Shown here piece after piece: positions 1 to 6,649 of a DNA stretch of 9,520 nucleotides. The stretch is from positions 1 through 9,520 of the forward strand of contig PMOV01000175.1 in the NCBI GenBank assembly GCA_003161195.1, in the 5' to 3' direction. The notes beneath the pieces were generated by a model. The model saw only the letters and a list, made by a program, of their open reading frames with translations. It was not told the DNA's origin and ran no database searches. A program made the position numbers and the translations under genes. Within the stretch, counting starts at the first letter, position 1, and the number at the start of each line of letters is the position of its first letter. This DNA is from Acidobacteriota bacterium. Its GTDB lineage: Bacteria; Acidobacteriota; Terriglobia; Acidiferrales; UBA7541.

Positions 1-278
1 ACCCACCAGCGCATGACGTTGGCGGCAATAAAGATGGTGAGCATGACGGCGGCGAGTAGCGGAATAAAAGGACGGCGCAGAAAAACCACCTCAACCGCTG
101 AGCCAACAAGTATGGCCGTGTGCAGCAGTACCATCCAGCGGAAGCGCGGCTCCTCCACCTTGCTGGCGCCACGTCCTTCCATTTCGCGCTGATGGCTCTT
201 GGAAATGCGCAGCTCCACGATCCTCAGCGCGGCAACGAGGACGAGCAACGCCAGATACGCGACTACCGTTACGTCCAT
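1..278 (-). CDS. ICMT-like methyltransferase (YpbQ/BpsB type), C-terminus cut off by window edge
   Basis: The gene is open from an ATG at 278-276 to the window edge, giving 92 complete codons. The visible part starts MDVTVVAYLALLVLVAALRI, a hydrophobic N-terminal segment. It continues with a polar stretch (RIVELRISKSHQREMEGRGA), then RFRWMVLLHTAILVGSAVEV and a third hydrophobic segment. The order of membrane helix, Arg/Glu-Leu plus Ser and RGA motif, then MVLLHT helix is what I know from bacterial isoprenylcysteine carboxyl methyltransferase-like proteins of the YpbQ family. The SAM-binding C-terminal part lies outside the window. Its ATG overlaps the last 10 bases of the type III polyketide synthase gene, so the two are probably translationally coupled. 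In Bacillus subtilis the equivalent pair (BpsA/BpsB) makes alkylpyrones and methylates them. By inference this protein O-methylates the product of its neighbour at the membrane. Family placement is fairly sure; the substrate is not. Confidence 0.8.
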   Translation of the reverse strand, partial: MDVTVVAYLALLVLVAALRIVELRISKSHQREMEGRGASKVEEPRFRWMVLLHTAILVGSAVEVVFLRRPFIPLLAAVMLTIFIAANVMRWW

Positions 279-1354
279 TGGAGAAGAAGAAATTCCGCGC
301 TGAAGCCGGGGCCGAACGCGGCCATCATGGCGTAGTCGCCGGGGTTCAGCGGACGCTTTTCAAGCCACTGCTGCAAGATGAATAGGATAGTGGCGCTCGA
401 TAGATTGCCCACGTTGGCCAGCACGTCCCAGGAAGGAGCGGTCTCACACTTGTTGAGGCCGAGGGCCTCTTCTACGTTGCCGAGCAGGCGGGCGCCGCCA
501 GGATGGAGGATCCAGCCTTTAATGTCCTGTTGCTTGAGCCCTTGGCGTTCGAGGAAGCCGTCCACCAGCGCTTTGATCTTCGCGCCGATCATTTCCGGGA
601 CGCCTTTGTCCAGCAGGATGTGGAAGCCGGAATCGCGCAGGTCGAAACCCATCGCGCCGAGAGAATCGGGGAAGGTGTAAGTCTCGGAAACCAGAATTTT
701 AGGGCCGCGCATTTCCTGACCGCGGACGATGACGGCGGCGGCGCCATCACCGAAGAGGATCGAAGAGATGAGGTTGGCTTGCGAAATATCCTTGCGCTGA
801 AAGGTAAGCGATGGGAGCTCGACGGCGATGATTAAAACGTTGCCGCCGGGATAGGCTTTCAGATAATCGGCGGCGCGGGCGATGGCCATGGCCCCGGCGG
901 CGCAGCCCAGTTCGGTGAACGGCATGCGACGGACGTCGGAGCGAAAATCCATTAGCTTAATGAGGTGCGCATCAAGAGAAGGAATCATGAAGCCGGTGCA
1001 GGAGACGGTGATGATGAGGTCGATGTCCTGTGGCACGAGTTTTGCGCGCCCCAGAGCTTTTTCGGCGGCCTCACGGCCCAGCTTGATGGCATGCTCCATG
1101 TACTCTTCGTTGGTCTTGGACAGGGCGCGGGGTTCGACAGTATATTCGATGGGGAAAATGGCGTGCCGTTCGTGGACTTGGGCGTTGTCCACGATGGACA
1201 TCATGGCTTCGAGACGGCGCTCGGGGATATCGAATACGCGGCCCATGTAGTACTTGACGTCGTCACGGGTGATCTTATGTGGCGGCAGTGCGGTCGCCGT
1301 AGCGGCGATCGTGCTGTGCGTTGCGGCGGCGCTGCCACCATTTCGGCTGGTCAC
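269..1354 (-). CDS. Type III polyketide synthase (chalcone/stilbene synthase-like, alkylpyrone synthase type)
   Basis: This homodimeric thiolase-fold enzyme extends an acyl-CoA starter with malonyl-CoA and cyclises the chain to a pyrone or resorcinol. Counting from the GTG start (361 aa, typical length), the catalytic Cys is C119 in VSCTGFMIPSLDAHL. The active-site His is H284 in WILHPGGARLL and the Asn is N317 in ANVGNLSSATI, so the Cys-His-Asn triad is intact. Other family blocks are ELGCAAGAMAIARA, ILFGDGAAAVIV and the C-terminal AAFGPGFSAEFLLL. I chose GTG at 1354-1352 because AGGGGAG lies 7 bases upstream; the longer in-frame ATG at 1420 has no Shine-Dalgarno and would add 22 atypical residues. 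The 3' end overlaps the ICMT-like gene by 10 bases. The pairing suggests long-chain alkylpyrones rather than flavonoid-like products. The starter unit cannot be read from sequence alone. Confidence 0.95.
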   Translation of the reverse strand: MTSRNGGSAAATHSTIAATATALPPHKITRDDVKYYMGRVFDIPERRLEAMMSIVDNAQVHERHAIFPIEYTVEPRALSKTNEEYMEHAIKLGREAAEKALGRAKLVPQDIDLIITVSCTGFMIPSLDAHLIKLMDFRSDVRRMPFTELGCAAGAMAIARAADYLKAYPGGNVLIIAVELPSLTFQRKDISQANLISSILFGDGAAAVIVRGQEMRGPKILVSETYTFPDSLGAMGFDLRDSGFHILLDKGVPEMIGAKIKALVDGFLERQGLKQQDIKGWILHPGGARLLGNVEEALGLNKCETAPSWDVLANVGNLSSATILFILQQWLEKRPLNPGDYAMMAAFGPGFSAEFLLLQWT

Positions 1355-1361
1355 AAAAAAG

Positions 1362-1368
1362 CTCCCCT
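1362..1368 (-). promoter_or_regulatory. Shine-Dalgarno site that sets the GTG start of the type III PKS
   Basis: Read on the minus strand the site is AGGGGAG, followed by a 7-base spacer (CTTTTTT) and GTG at 1354-1352. It is the only good ribosome binding site near the 5' end of this reading frame, so it favours a 361-residue protein over the 383-residue version. Confidence 0.75.
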
Positions 1369-1392
1369 GTATCGTCCGTGCGAATCCCGGAG

Positions 1393-1419
1393 AGTATCTA
1401 AAATGGCCGGGTAAGTCCA
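1393..1419 (-). promoter_or_regulatory. Weak candidate sigma-70-type promoter for the PKS/methyltransferase pair
   Basis: On the minus strand TGGACT (1419-1414) is separated by 15 bases from GATACT (1398-1393). Each matches its consensus at 4 of 6 positions and the spacer is short, so this is tentative. If used, transcription would start near 1386, downstream of the ATG at 1420 and upstream of the preferred GTG. The rest of the 168-base gap to typA shows no convincing terminator. Confidence 0.2.
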
Positions 1420-1522
1420 TGCATTACAGCGTCTGGGCACGCTTTGTGACAGTAGTGTAACGCCAGTTTGGCCCAGATTGCACGGGCCCAGGCCTTAAAC
1501 CCCGCGGGAGAGTTTAGGTTGC

Positions 1523-3352
1523 TCAGGTGGTCTGGCTGGCGCGAATTTCCTGCCAACGGCGCGGACGACGGTTGGCCGCCAGCACCTTTTTACGCAGACG
1601 GATAGATTTCGGGGTGATTTCCACGAATTCATCGTCGGCGATAAATTCGATAGCCTGTTCGAGGCTGAGCTCGCGATGCGGGATGAGACGGATGGCTTCG
1701 TCGGCGCTGGAAGAGCGCATGTTGGTCTGCTTCTTTTCCTTGCAGACGTTAACGTCCATGTCCTGCTCGCGGGAATTTTCGCCCACGATCATGCCCTCGT
1801 AAACGTCAATTGCCGGGCCGATGAAAAGTTCGCCGCGTTCCTGAATATTCCAGAGAGCAAACGCGGTAGACGGGCCACTGCGGTCGGCGACCAGCGCGCC
1901 TGTGGGCCGTAGTGCCATTTCGCCCGAATAATCCATCCAGCCTTCAAAAATGGAGTGGATCAGCGCAGTACCGCGCGTGTCCGTGAGCAATTGGCTGCGC
2001 AGGCCGATCAATCCGCGCGAGGGAATTTTGAAGTCCATGCGCACGCGGCCGGAGCCATGATTGCTCATCTTGGACATTTCGCCGCGGCGGCTGCCGACTG
2101 TTTCCATGATGATGCCGATGAAATTTTCCGGGACGTCGATGACTAGCCGCTCCAGCGGCTCGAGCTTCTTGCCCTTCTCCATGCGCGTGACGATTTCCGG
2201 CTTGCCCACCATCAACTCAAAACCTTCGCGGCGCATGGTTTCGATAAGGATGGCCAGCTGCAGTTCGCCGCGGCCGAGCACGCGAAAAGACTCGGGCGTG
2301 TCGGTGTCTTCCACGCGGATGGAAACGTTGGTTAGCAGCTCGCGCTGCAGGCGGTCGCGTAAATCGCGCGAGGTGAGGTAACTGCCTTCCTTGCCGGAGA
2401 GCGGGCTGCTGTTCACCGTGAAGATCATGGCCAGCGTCGGCTCATCGATGATCAGCGGCTCAAGCGGCATGGGATTCGCCAGATCAATCAGGCTTTCGCC
2501 GATCTGAATGCCTTCAACGCCGGCGATGGCGACGAGGTCGCCCGCGGGAACGCTTTCCGCTTCATCGCGTTCGAGCCCGCGAAACGTGTAGAGCTTGGTG
2601 ATTTTGGTGCTGGTGATTTTGCCGTCCAGGCGGCTGATGCCCACTTCCTGCCCGCGCTTCAAAGTGCCGTTGAAGACGCGACCGATGGCGATGCGCCCGA
2701 GAAATTCGCTGTAGTCGAGATTCATCACCTGGATTTGCAGGACGCCTTCGGGATCGCCGGGCGGCTTGGGAATGGATTTCACGATCGCCTCAAACAGGGG
2801 GAGCAGATCTTTCGAGTCGTCGCCGAGCTGGCGATAGGCCACGCCATCGCGCGCGTTGGTGTACACCACGGGGAAATCGAGTTGGTCTTCGGTGGCGTCA
2901 AGATCGATAAAGAGGTCGTAGATTTCGTCGAGAACTTCCTTCGCGCGAGCATCCACCCGGTCGATCTTATTCAGCACGATGACCGGCGGGAGCTTGGCAG
3001 CAAGCGCCTTTTGCAAAACGTAGCGCGTTTGCGGCAGCGGACCTTCGCTGGCATCCACCAGCACCACCACGCCGTCCACCATGCGCAACGCGCGCTCCAC
3101 CTCGCCGCCAAAATCGCTGTGGCCCGGCGTATCAACGATATTGATCTTGGTGTTGTGAAAAAAGAGCGCGGTATTTTTGGCCAAAATGGTGATTCCGCGC
3201 TCGCGTTCCAGGTCGTTGGAATCCATGACGCGTTCCACCAGGGCTTCATTGGCACGAAAAATGCCACTCTGCCGGAGCATGGCGTCCACCAGCGTTGTTT
3301 TGCCGTGGTCCACGTGGGCGATGATGGCGATGTTGCGAATGTCTTGGGTCAT
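1523..3352 (-). CDS. typA: Ribosome-associated GTPase TypA/BipA
   Basis: This translational GTPase of the EF-G/LepA group binds the 70S ribosome and affects ribosome assembly and stress adaptation. Numbering from ATG 3352-3350 (609 aa, normal length), G1 is AHVDHGKTT (12-20) and the switch-I block RERGITI contains T55. G3 is DTPGHSDF (74-81) and G4 is NKID (128-131). Later blocks are the domain III segment VLGRGELQLAILIETMRREG and the BipA-specific C-terminal part with GENSREQDMDVNVCKEKK and ELSLEQAIEFIADDEFVEIT. I rejected a 30-residue longer form starting at GTG 3442, because its extra residues (for example NRQGCWWLRQLFLYLD) are not TypA-like and the family begins at MTQDIRNIAIIAHVDHGKTT. 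The Shine-Dalgarno is weak (GGA about 10 bases upstream). It lies between the deacetylase and PKS genes on the same strand with gaps of about 200 and 170 bases, so it is probably its own transcription unit. Confidence 0.97.
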   Translation of the reverse strand: MTQDIRNIAIIAHVDHGKTTLVDAMLRQSGIFRANEALVERVMDSNDLERERGITILAKNTALFFHNTKINIVDTPGHSDFGGEVERALRMVDGVVVLVDASEGPLPQTRYVLQKALAAKLPPVIVLNKIDRVDARAKEVLDEIYDLFIDLDATEDQLDFPVVYTNARDGVAYRQLGDDSKDLLPLFEAIVKSIPKPPGDPEGVLQIQVMNLDYSEFLGRIAIGRVFNGTLKRGQEVGISRLDGKITSTKITKLYTFRGLERDEAESVPAGDLVAIAGVEGIQIGESLIDLANPMPLEPLIIDEPTLAMIFTVNSSPLSGKEGSYLTSRDLRDRLQRELLTNVSIRVEDTDTPESFRVLGRGELQLAILIETMRREGFELMVGKPEIVTRMEKGKKLEPLERLVIDVPENFIGIIMETVGSRRGEMSKMSNHGSGRVRMDFKIPSRGLIGLRSQLLTDTRGTALIHSIFEGWMDYSGEMALRPTGALVADRSGPSTAFALWNIQERGELFIGPAIDVYEGMIVGENSREQDMDVNVCKEKKQTNMRSSSADEAIRLIPHRELSLEQAIEFIADDEFVEITPKSIRLRKKVLAANRRPRRWQEIRASQTT

Positions 3353-3378
3353 ATGCGATACGTCCAGATACAAAAATA

Positions 3379-3399
3379 GCTGCCGTAACCACCAGCAGC
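3379..3399 (-). terminator. Possible weak hairpin plus T-run in the typA leader
   Basis: On the minus strand GCTGC (3399-3395) can pair with GCAGC (3383-3379) around an 11-base loop. TA and then five T residues follow directly, about 20 bases before the typA ATG. It looks like a minimal intrinsic terminator or attenuator, but the stem is only 5 bp (6 with a G-T pair), so chance is a real alternative. Confidence 0.2.
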
Positions 3400-3426
3400 C
3401 TTGACGGTTCTCCTTGTTTGTCAGGC

Positions 3427-3440
3427 GCCTCGCGCGAGGC
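3427..3440. repeat. Perfect 14-bp palindrome upstream of typA
   Basis: GCCTCGCGCGAGGC reads the same on both strands. With one mismatch (a possible G-T pair) it extends to about 22 bases (3423-3444). It lies about 75 bases upstream of the typA start. It could be an operator or a hairpin in the typA leader. No partner site or known consensus was recognised. Confidence 0.45.
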
Positions 3441-3562
3441 ACCTACTTCAGGTGGCCATATGCAAAATGGCGTGTCAGGTGCGGTCTAGCAAAGATTAGT
3501 TTATCAGACCTGCGCGCGCCCGCCTAGTGTGTTCCATGCGGCAAAGCTGCGGTGGCAAACCG

Positions 3563-4507
3563 TTAATTCGTGGCTTTTGCGAGGTCCGTCCAGGAAACCA
3601 GGATGAAGCCTTGCTCCTTCAGGAACTGCCGGAATTCCGCGCTGCGCACCATGTCGAAGTCGTTCTGCCGCCACTGGGCGCCCCAATTCGGATGATCGGC
3701 GGTAGCCGCCTGAATGTCCGGATCGTTGTGCGCCAGGTGCACGATCAGTTCGTAGGTACCCGGAGGAAGCGGCTGTAACATTTTTTCGTAAGTGGCGAGC
3801 CAATCCGCTTTGGCCACGCCGGGTTCGATCTCCAGAACAGCATCCAGAACGATGGCGTTAGGGTCCAATTGTGCGTGCGAGAGATCGAATTGCCGGGACA
3901 AGAGAATCGGCAGTTTGTACGCCTGTCCGGTAGCGAGATACACACGGAACAAATCGCTCGTGCCGATCAGCGCGCCCATATGCGTATCCAGATGACTGAG
4001 GCGGATACCAGCGGATTTAGCTTTATCGACTTGTGCGCGCAACTCTGTTTCGACGTCGGGCATTTTTGCGTGCTTGCTGACGTAATCGGTCTCCAGCGGC
4101 AGATAGCCATCGGGGCCCAGCAGACTGGAGTTTAGTGGCTGCGGCGAAACTGGCGGCCAGCGATACGTGGTCCATTCGGAGTTGAGCGCCAGGTGAATGC
4201 CTAGATCGGCGTCCGGATGGCTCTTGGACCATTGCGCAACTTCCGGAAACCATGGGCACGGCACCAAAATGCTGGCGGACGTCACCCAGTGATTTTCCAG
4301 CGCTTCGGAGATCGCGGAGTCGACCGAATGCATCATGCCGAAATCATCCGCATGAATTATCAACAGTCGGGAACTGGCAGGATGGCCAAGCCGCTCCGCA
4401 AGCGTCCTGCCGGTGGCTTGCTGCTGCGCACCCAGTGGAGTTGCGCCGCAAAAAACCATCAGCGCAGCCAGAAACCCCGGCCAAAGAATGCGTTGGTATC
4501 GAAACAC
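3563..4507 (-). CDS. Secreted YdjC/ChbG-family carbohydrate deacetylase
   Basis: The 314-residue product begins with a signal-peptide-like segment (basic MFRYQR, hydrophobic ILWPGFLAALMVFCGATPL, likely cleavage after GAQ near residue 28), so it is probably exported. The mature part has the family's metal-site pattern: HADDFG (H52, D54, D55), GIHLALNSEW (H105) and SHLDTHMG (D174, H176). A further IVHLAHND (H257, H260) lies near the C-terminus. YdjC/ChbG/HpnK proteins are metal-dependent TIM-barrel deacetylases; known members remove N-acetyl groups from chito-oligosaccharides or sugar-lipid intermediates. The substrate here is unknown. The start is GTG at 4507-4505, with GAGGGGG just upstream. 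It is divergent from the DDAH gene, with a shared 108-base gap. No glycoside hydrolase or transporter lies nearby to suggest a substrate. Confidence 0.88.
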   Translation of the reverse strand: MFRYQRILWPGFLAALMVFCGATPLGAQQQATGRTLAERLGHPASSRLLIIHADDFGMMHSVDSAISEALENHWVTSASILVPCPWFPEVAQWSKSHPDADLGIHLALNSEWTTYRWPPVSPQPLNSSLLGPDGYLPLETDYVSKHAKMPDVETELRAQVDKAKSAGIRLSHLDTHMGALIGTSDLFRVYLATGQAYKLPILLSRQFDLSHAQLDPNAIVLDAVLEIEPGVAKADWLATYEKMLQPLPPGTYELIVHLAHNDPDIQAATADHPNWGAQWRQNDFDMVRSAEFRQFLKEQGFILVSWTDLAKATN

Positions 4508-4511
4508 AGAA

Positions 4512-4518
4512 CCCCCTC
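4512..4518 (-). promoter_or_regulatory. Shine-Dalgarno supporting the GTG start of the deacetylase
   Basis: On the minus strand GAGGGGG is followed by TTCT and GTG (4507-4505). It supports GTG as start and therefore the presence of the signal peptide. Confidence 0.7.
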
Positions 4519-4553
4519 GGGACCTACAGCATCAGGCGGTAAGTGCGCCTTGA

Positions 4554-4601
4554 ATTATGCAACGAATCTCTACGCGCTGCACGAAGTCTCGCGCGTAATA
4601 T
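4554..4601. promoter_or_regulatory. Divergent promoter region between deacetylase and DDAH genes (candidate -10 boxes)
   Basis: The 108-base gap 4508-4615 must hold promoters for both directions. On the plus strand TAATAT (4596-4601) is a good -10 match (TATAAT-like) that would start transcription around 4608. This leaves only about 8 untranslated bases before the DDAH ATG at 4616. On the minus strand CATAAT (4559-4554) matches the -10 consensus at 5 of 6 positions. No convincing -35 hexamer was found for either. Confidence 0.35.
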
Positions 4602-4615
4602 AGACTTCTCTCTTC

Positions 4616-5386
4616 ATGCTTACGGCCATTACGCGCGCGGTCAGCCCGGCATTCGTGCAGTGCGAGCTGTCTTTCATTGCGCGCCAGCCTATCGATTTGA
4701 AAATTGCCGAAGCGCAACACCAATCCTACGAAACACTGCTGGAACAACTTGGTGCTCGCGTGATTTCGCTGCCTGCCGAGCCAAACTTTCCAGATTCCAT
4801 GTTCGTCGAAGATCCCGCTATCGTATTCGACGAGCTCGCGGTGATTTTGCCCTTAGGCACCCCATCACGAAGCGGCGAAGCGGATTCGCTGGCCTTCGCG
4901 CTCGCTCCGTATCGCAAACTGGCCTACGTCTCGCCTCCCGGGACCATGGAAGGCGGCGACATCTTGCGCCTAGGACGCAAGGTATACGCAGGGCTGTCAC
5001 GGCGAACGAACGAAGAAGGCATTCGTCAACTGCGCACGCTACTCGTGCCTTACGGCTACGAAGTGATCGCCGTCGCGGTGTCGGGATGTCTGCACCTGAA
5101 ATCCGCGGTAACCTACATTGGCCGCAACACGCTGCTGGCCAATCGCGCGTGGTTCGATGCATCAGTATTTCGTGAGTACCAGTGGATCGACGTTGCCGAG
5201 GGCGAGAAACACGGTGCCAACGCCCTCGCGATCGCGGATCATGTAATTTACCCGGCGTCGTTCCCTCGGACGAAGGCCCGCATCGAATCGGCTGGCCTCA
5301 GCGTGCTATCCGTTGACATCTCCGAATTGCAGAAAGCCGAATCGGGCTTGACGTGTTCCAGTTTGCTTTTTGAAGCTCCGGGATAA
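4616..5386 (+). CDS. Dimethylarginine dimethylaminohydrolase (DDAH, dimethylargininase)
   Basis: This enzyme hydrolyses N-omega-methylated arginines to citrulline and methyl- or dimethylamine, using a covalent Cys intermediate in the five-bladed amidinotransferase fold. The 256-residue protein shows FPDSMFVEDPAIV (58-70), GTMEGGDILRLG (109-120, E112), LSRRTNEEG (127-135), SGCLHLKSA (156-164, H160) and GLTCSSLLF (244-252, C247). E112, H160 and C247 correspond, offset by two, to Glu114, His162 and Cys249 of the Pseudomonas aeruginosa enzyme, so the catalytic set is intact. Length is normal. No Shine-Dalgarno precedes the ATG, and a -10-like TAATAT ends only 14 bases upstream, so the transcript may have almost no leader. 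The MarR-like gene follows after 9 bases and is probably co-transcribed. Protein arginine deiminase-type enzymes share the fold, but the Cys-terminal TCSSLLF block fits DDAH. Confidence 0.92.
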   Translation: MLTAITRAVSPAFVQCELSFIARQPIDLKIAEAQHQSYETLLEQLGARVISLPAEPNFPDSMFVEDPAIVFDELAVILPLGTPSRSGEADSLAFALAPYRKLAYVSPPGTMEGGDILRLGRKVYAGLSRRTNEEGIRQLRTLLVPYGYEVIAVAVSGCLHLKSAVTYIGRNTLLANRAWFDASVFREYQWIDVAEGEKHGANALAIADHVIYPASFPRTKARIESAGLSVLSVDISELQKAESGLTCSSLLFEAPG

Positions 5387-5395
5387 AAATGATCC

Positions 5396-6559
5396 ATGCG
5401 CACGTCAGGCAAAATCAAAGACCGCGGAGCCGGAGATTCTTCCGTACAACTCCCGTTGACCACCCTGCTATCCCATGCACTGGTAGCTTTCACTATCGAA
5501 TTCGACAACGAAGCCGAGCGGCAGATGCCGCACCGCACGACCAACCACGGCGCAACCCCGAACACTCCGGGGGTGTTGTGCCGCCCCTGGCTGGTTTCGC
5601 TCGCGATGTGGGCAAACTGCATACAGTTTGTCGGCGAGCAAGGCATCCGCGTCGGCGAACTGGAACTACTCGCCAGCACGCCGAGCAACTTGAACGGATT
5701 GGAGCGTTGGGGCTACATCACCGTCGCGCCGGATCCGCAAGACCAACGAGCAAAACCACGCAGGTCGGACTGGGTGATTCGCGCCACCCCAGCGGGCCGC
5801 ATGGCGCAGGACATCTGGCGCCCGCTCTTTGCAGTGATTGAACAGCGCTGGGCAGAGCGATTTGGCGCGGCGCGAATCGCCCGGTTGCGAAAATCCCTGC
5901 AGACGCTGGTGGATCAGTTGAACGAAGGACTGCCCGACTGCCTGCCAATTCTAGGCTACGGGCTCCTCAGCATAGGGCCGCAGCAGAATCGGCGTCCTTC
6001 CGCCATACGCCGCGATAGAATAGCTGTTGATCTACCGCTCTCCGCCCTGTTCTCACGGGCATTGTTGACGCTGGCCACTGAATTCGAAGAGCGCATGAAC
6101 CTCTCGCTGGCTATCTGCGCCAACCTGCTCCGCGTCCTTGATGAACAAGGTGTGCCGATAAAAGATATTCCGCGCTTGAGCGGCGTCTCTAAAGAAGCCA
6201 TCAGCATGGCCCTGGGGTTCCTCCGCAATCGCGGTTTCGTGGTAATCGAGACAGCTCAGGCGGGGGGGCGCACCAAAGTCGCTCGCCTGACTCCGGAAGG
6301 CAAGCATGCGAAGGATGCCTACCCACGGCTGCTCGGCAAAATCGAAGAAAGTTGGTCGGCGCGCTTCGGCGAGGACGCGGTGCGCACCTTGCGGGAGTCG
6401 CTGGAGGAATTAGTTGGCGAAGCCACCGCTGAACACTCTCCGGTCTTCCAAGGATTAATTCCCTACCCGGATGGATGGCGCGCATCGGTTCGCAAGCCCG
6501 AAACCCTGCCGCATTACCCTATGGTGTTGCACCGCGGCGGATTTCCCGATGGCAGCTAG
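5396..6559 (+). CDS. Probable tandem MarR-like winged-helix transcriptional regulator (two fused copies)
   Basis: The 387-residue protein contains two related units. Copy 1 starts LPLTTLLSHALVAFTIEF (19-36) and runs through GLERWGYITV (101-110) to WVIRATPAGRMAQDIW (126-141) and RWAERFGAARIARLRKSL (151-168). Copy 2 starts LPLSALFSRALLTLATEF (213-230) and runs through LLRVLDEQGV, then RLSGVSKEAISMALGFLRNR (260-279), to KVARLTPEGKHAKDAY and SWSARFGEDAVRTLRESL (319-336). The order of helix, HTH, wing, T-P-G/E-G and long dimer helix is MarR-like. Copy 2 has a readable recognition helix; copy 1 carries a long insertion (about 41-60) and a less obvious HTH. It lies 9 bases after the DDAH gene, so it is likely in its operon and may regulate it. 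No ligand can be inferred. The start is the ATG at 5396; its Shine-Dalgarno is weak. A MarR-like role is likely, not certain. Confidence 0.75.
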   Translation: MRTSGKIKDRGAGDSSVQLPLTTLLSHALVAFTIEFDNEAERQMPHRTTNHGATPNTPGVLCRPWLVSLAMWANCIQFVGEQGIRVGELELLASTPSNLNGLERWGYITVAPDPQDQRAKPRRSDWVIRATPAGRMAQDIWRPLFAVIEQRWAERFGAARIARLRKSLQTLVDQLNEGLPDCLPILGYGLLSIGPQQNRRPSAIRRDRIAVDLPLSALFSRALLTLATEFEERMNLSLAICANLLRVLDEQGVPIKDIPRLSGVSKEAISMALGFLRNRGFVVIETAQAGGRTKVARLTPEGKHAKDAYPRLLGKIEESWSARFGEDAVRTLRESLEELVGEATAEHSPVFQGLIPYPDGWRASVRKPETLPHYPMVLHRGGFPDGS

Positions 6560-6574
6560 CGCAGTGCGGCCTGC

Positions 6575-6617
6575 AAAAAAGCGCGAGAGGCCAGTCGTTC
6601 GATCCGGCTGGCCTCTC
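6575..6617 (-). terminator. Intrinsic terminator of the DUF4382-type lipoprotein gene
   Basis: GAGAGGCCAG (6585-6594) and CTGGCCTCTC (6608-6617) form a perfect 10-bp stem with a 13-base loop. On the minus strand it is followed by CGC and six T residues (6580-6575). The T-run is only on the minus-strand side, so it ends transcription of the lipoprotein gene, about 30 bases past its stop. It sits in the convergent gap after the MarR-like gene, where it could also weakly affect plus-strand transcripts. Confidence 0.9.
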
Positions 6618-6649
6618 ACCACGGAGTGCCCTTGCGAATGATCGAGCCG

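Noticed and set aside
2735..3379. 214-residue plus-strand ORF opposite typA
   Set aside because: It is antisense to the conserved GTPase domain, with His/Val-rich shadow composition and no ribosome binding site.
3353..3442. 30-residue N-terminal extension of TypA from GTG 3442
   Set aside because: The family starts at MTQDIRNIAI-type sequence; the extension reads through leader hairpins and has no family resemblance.
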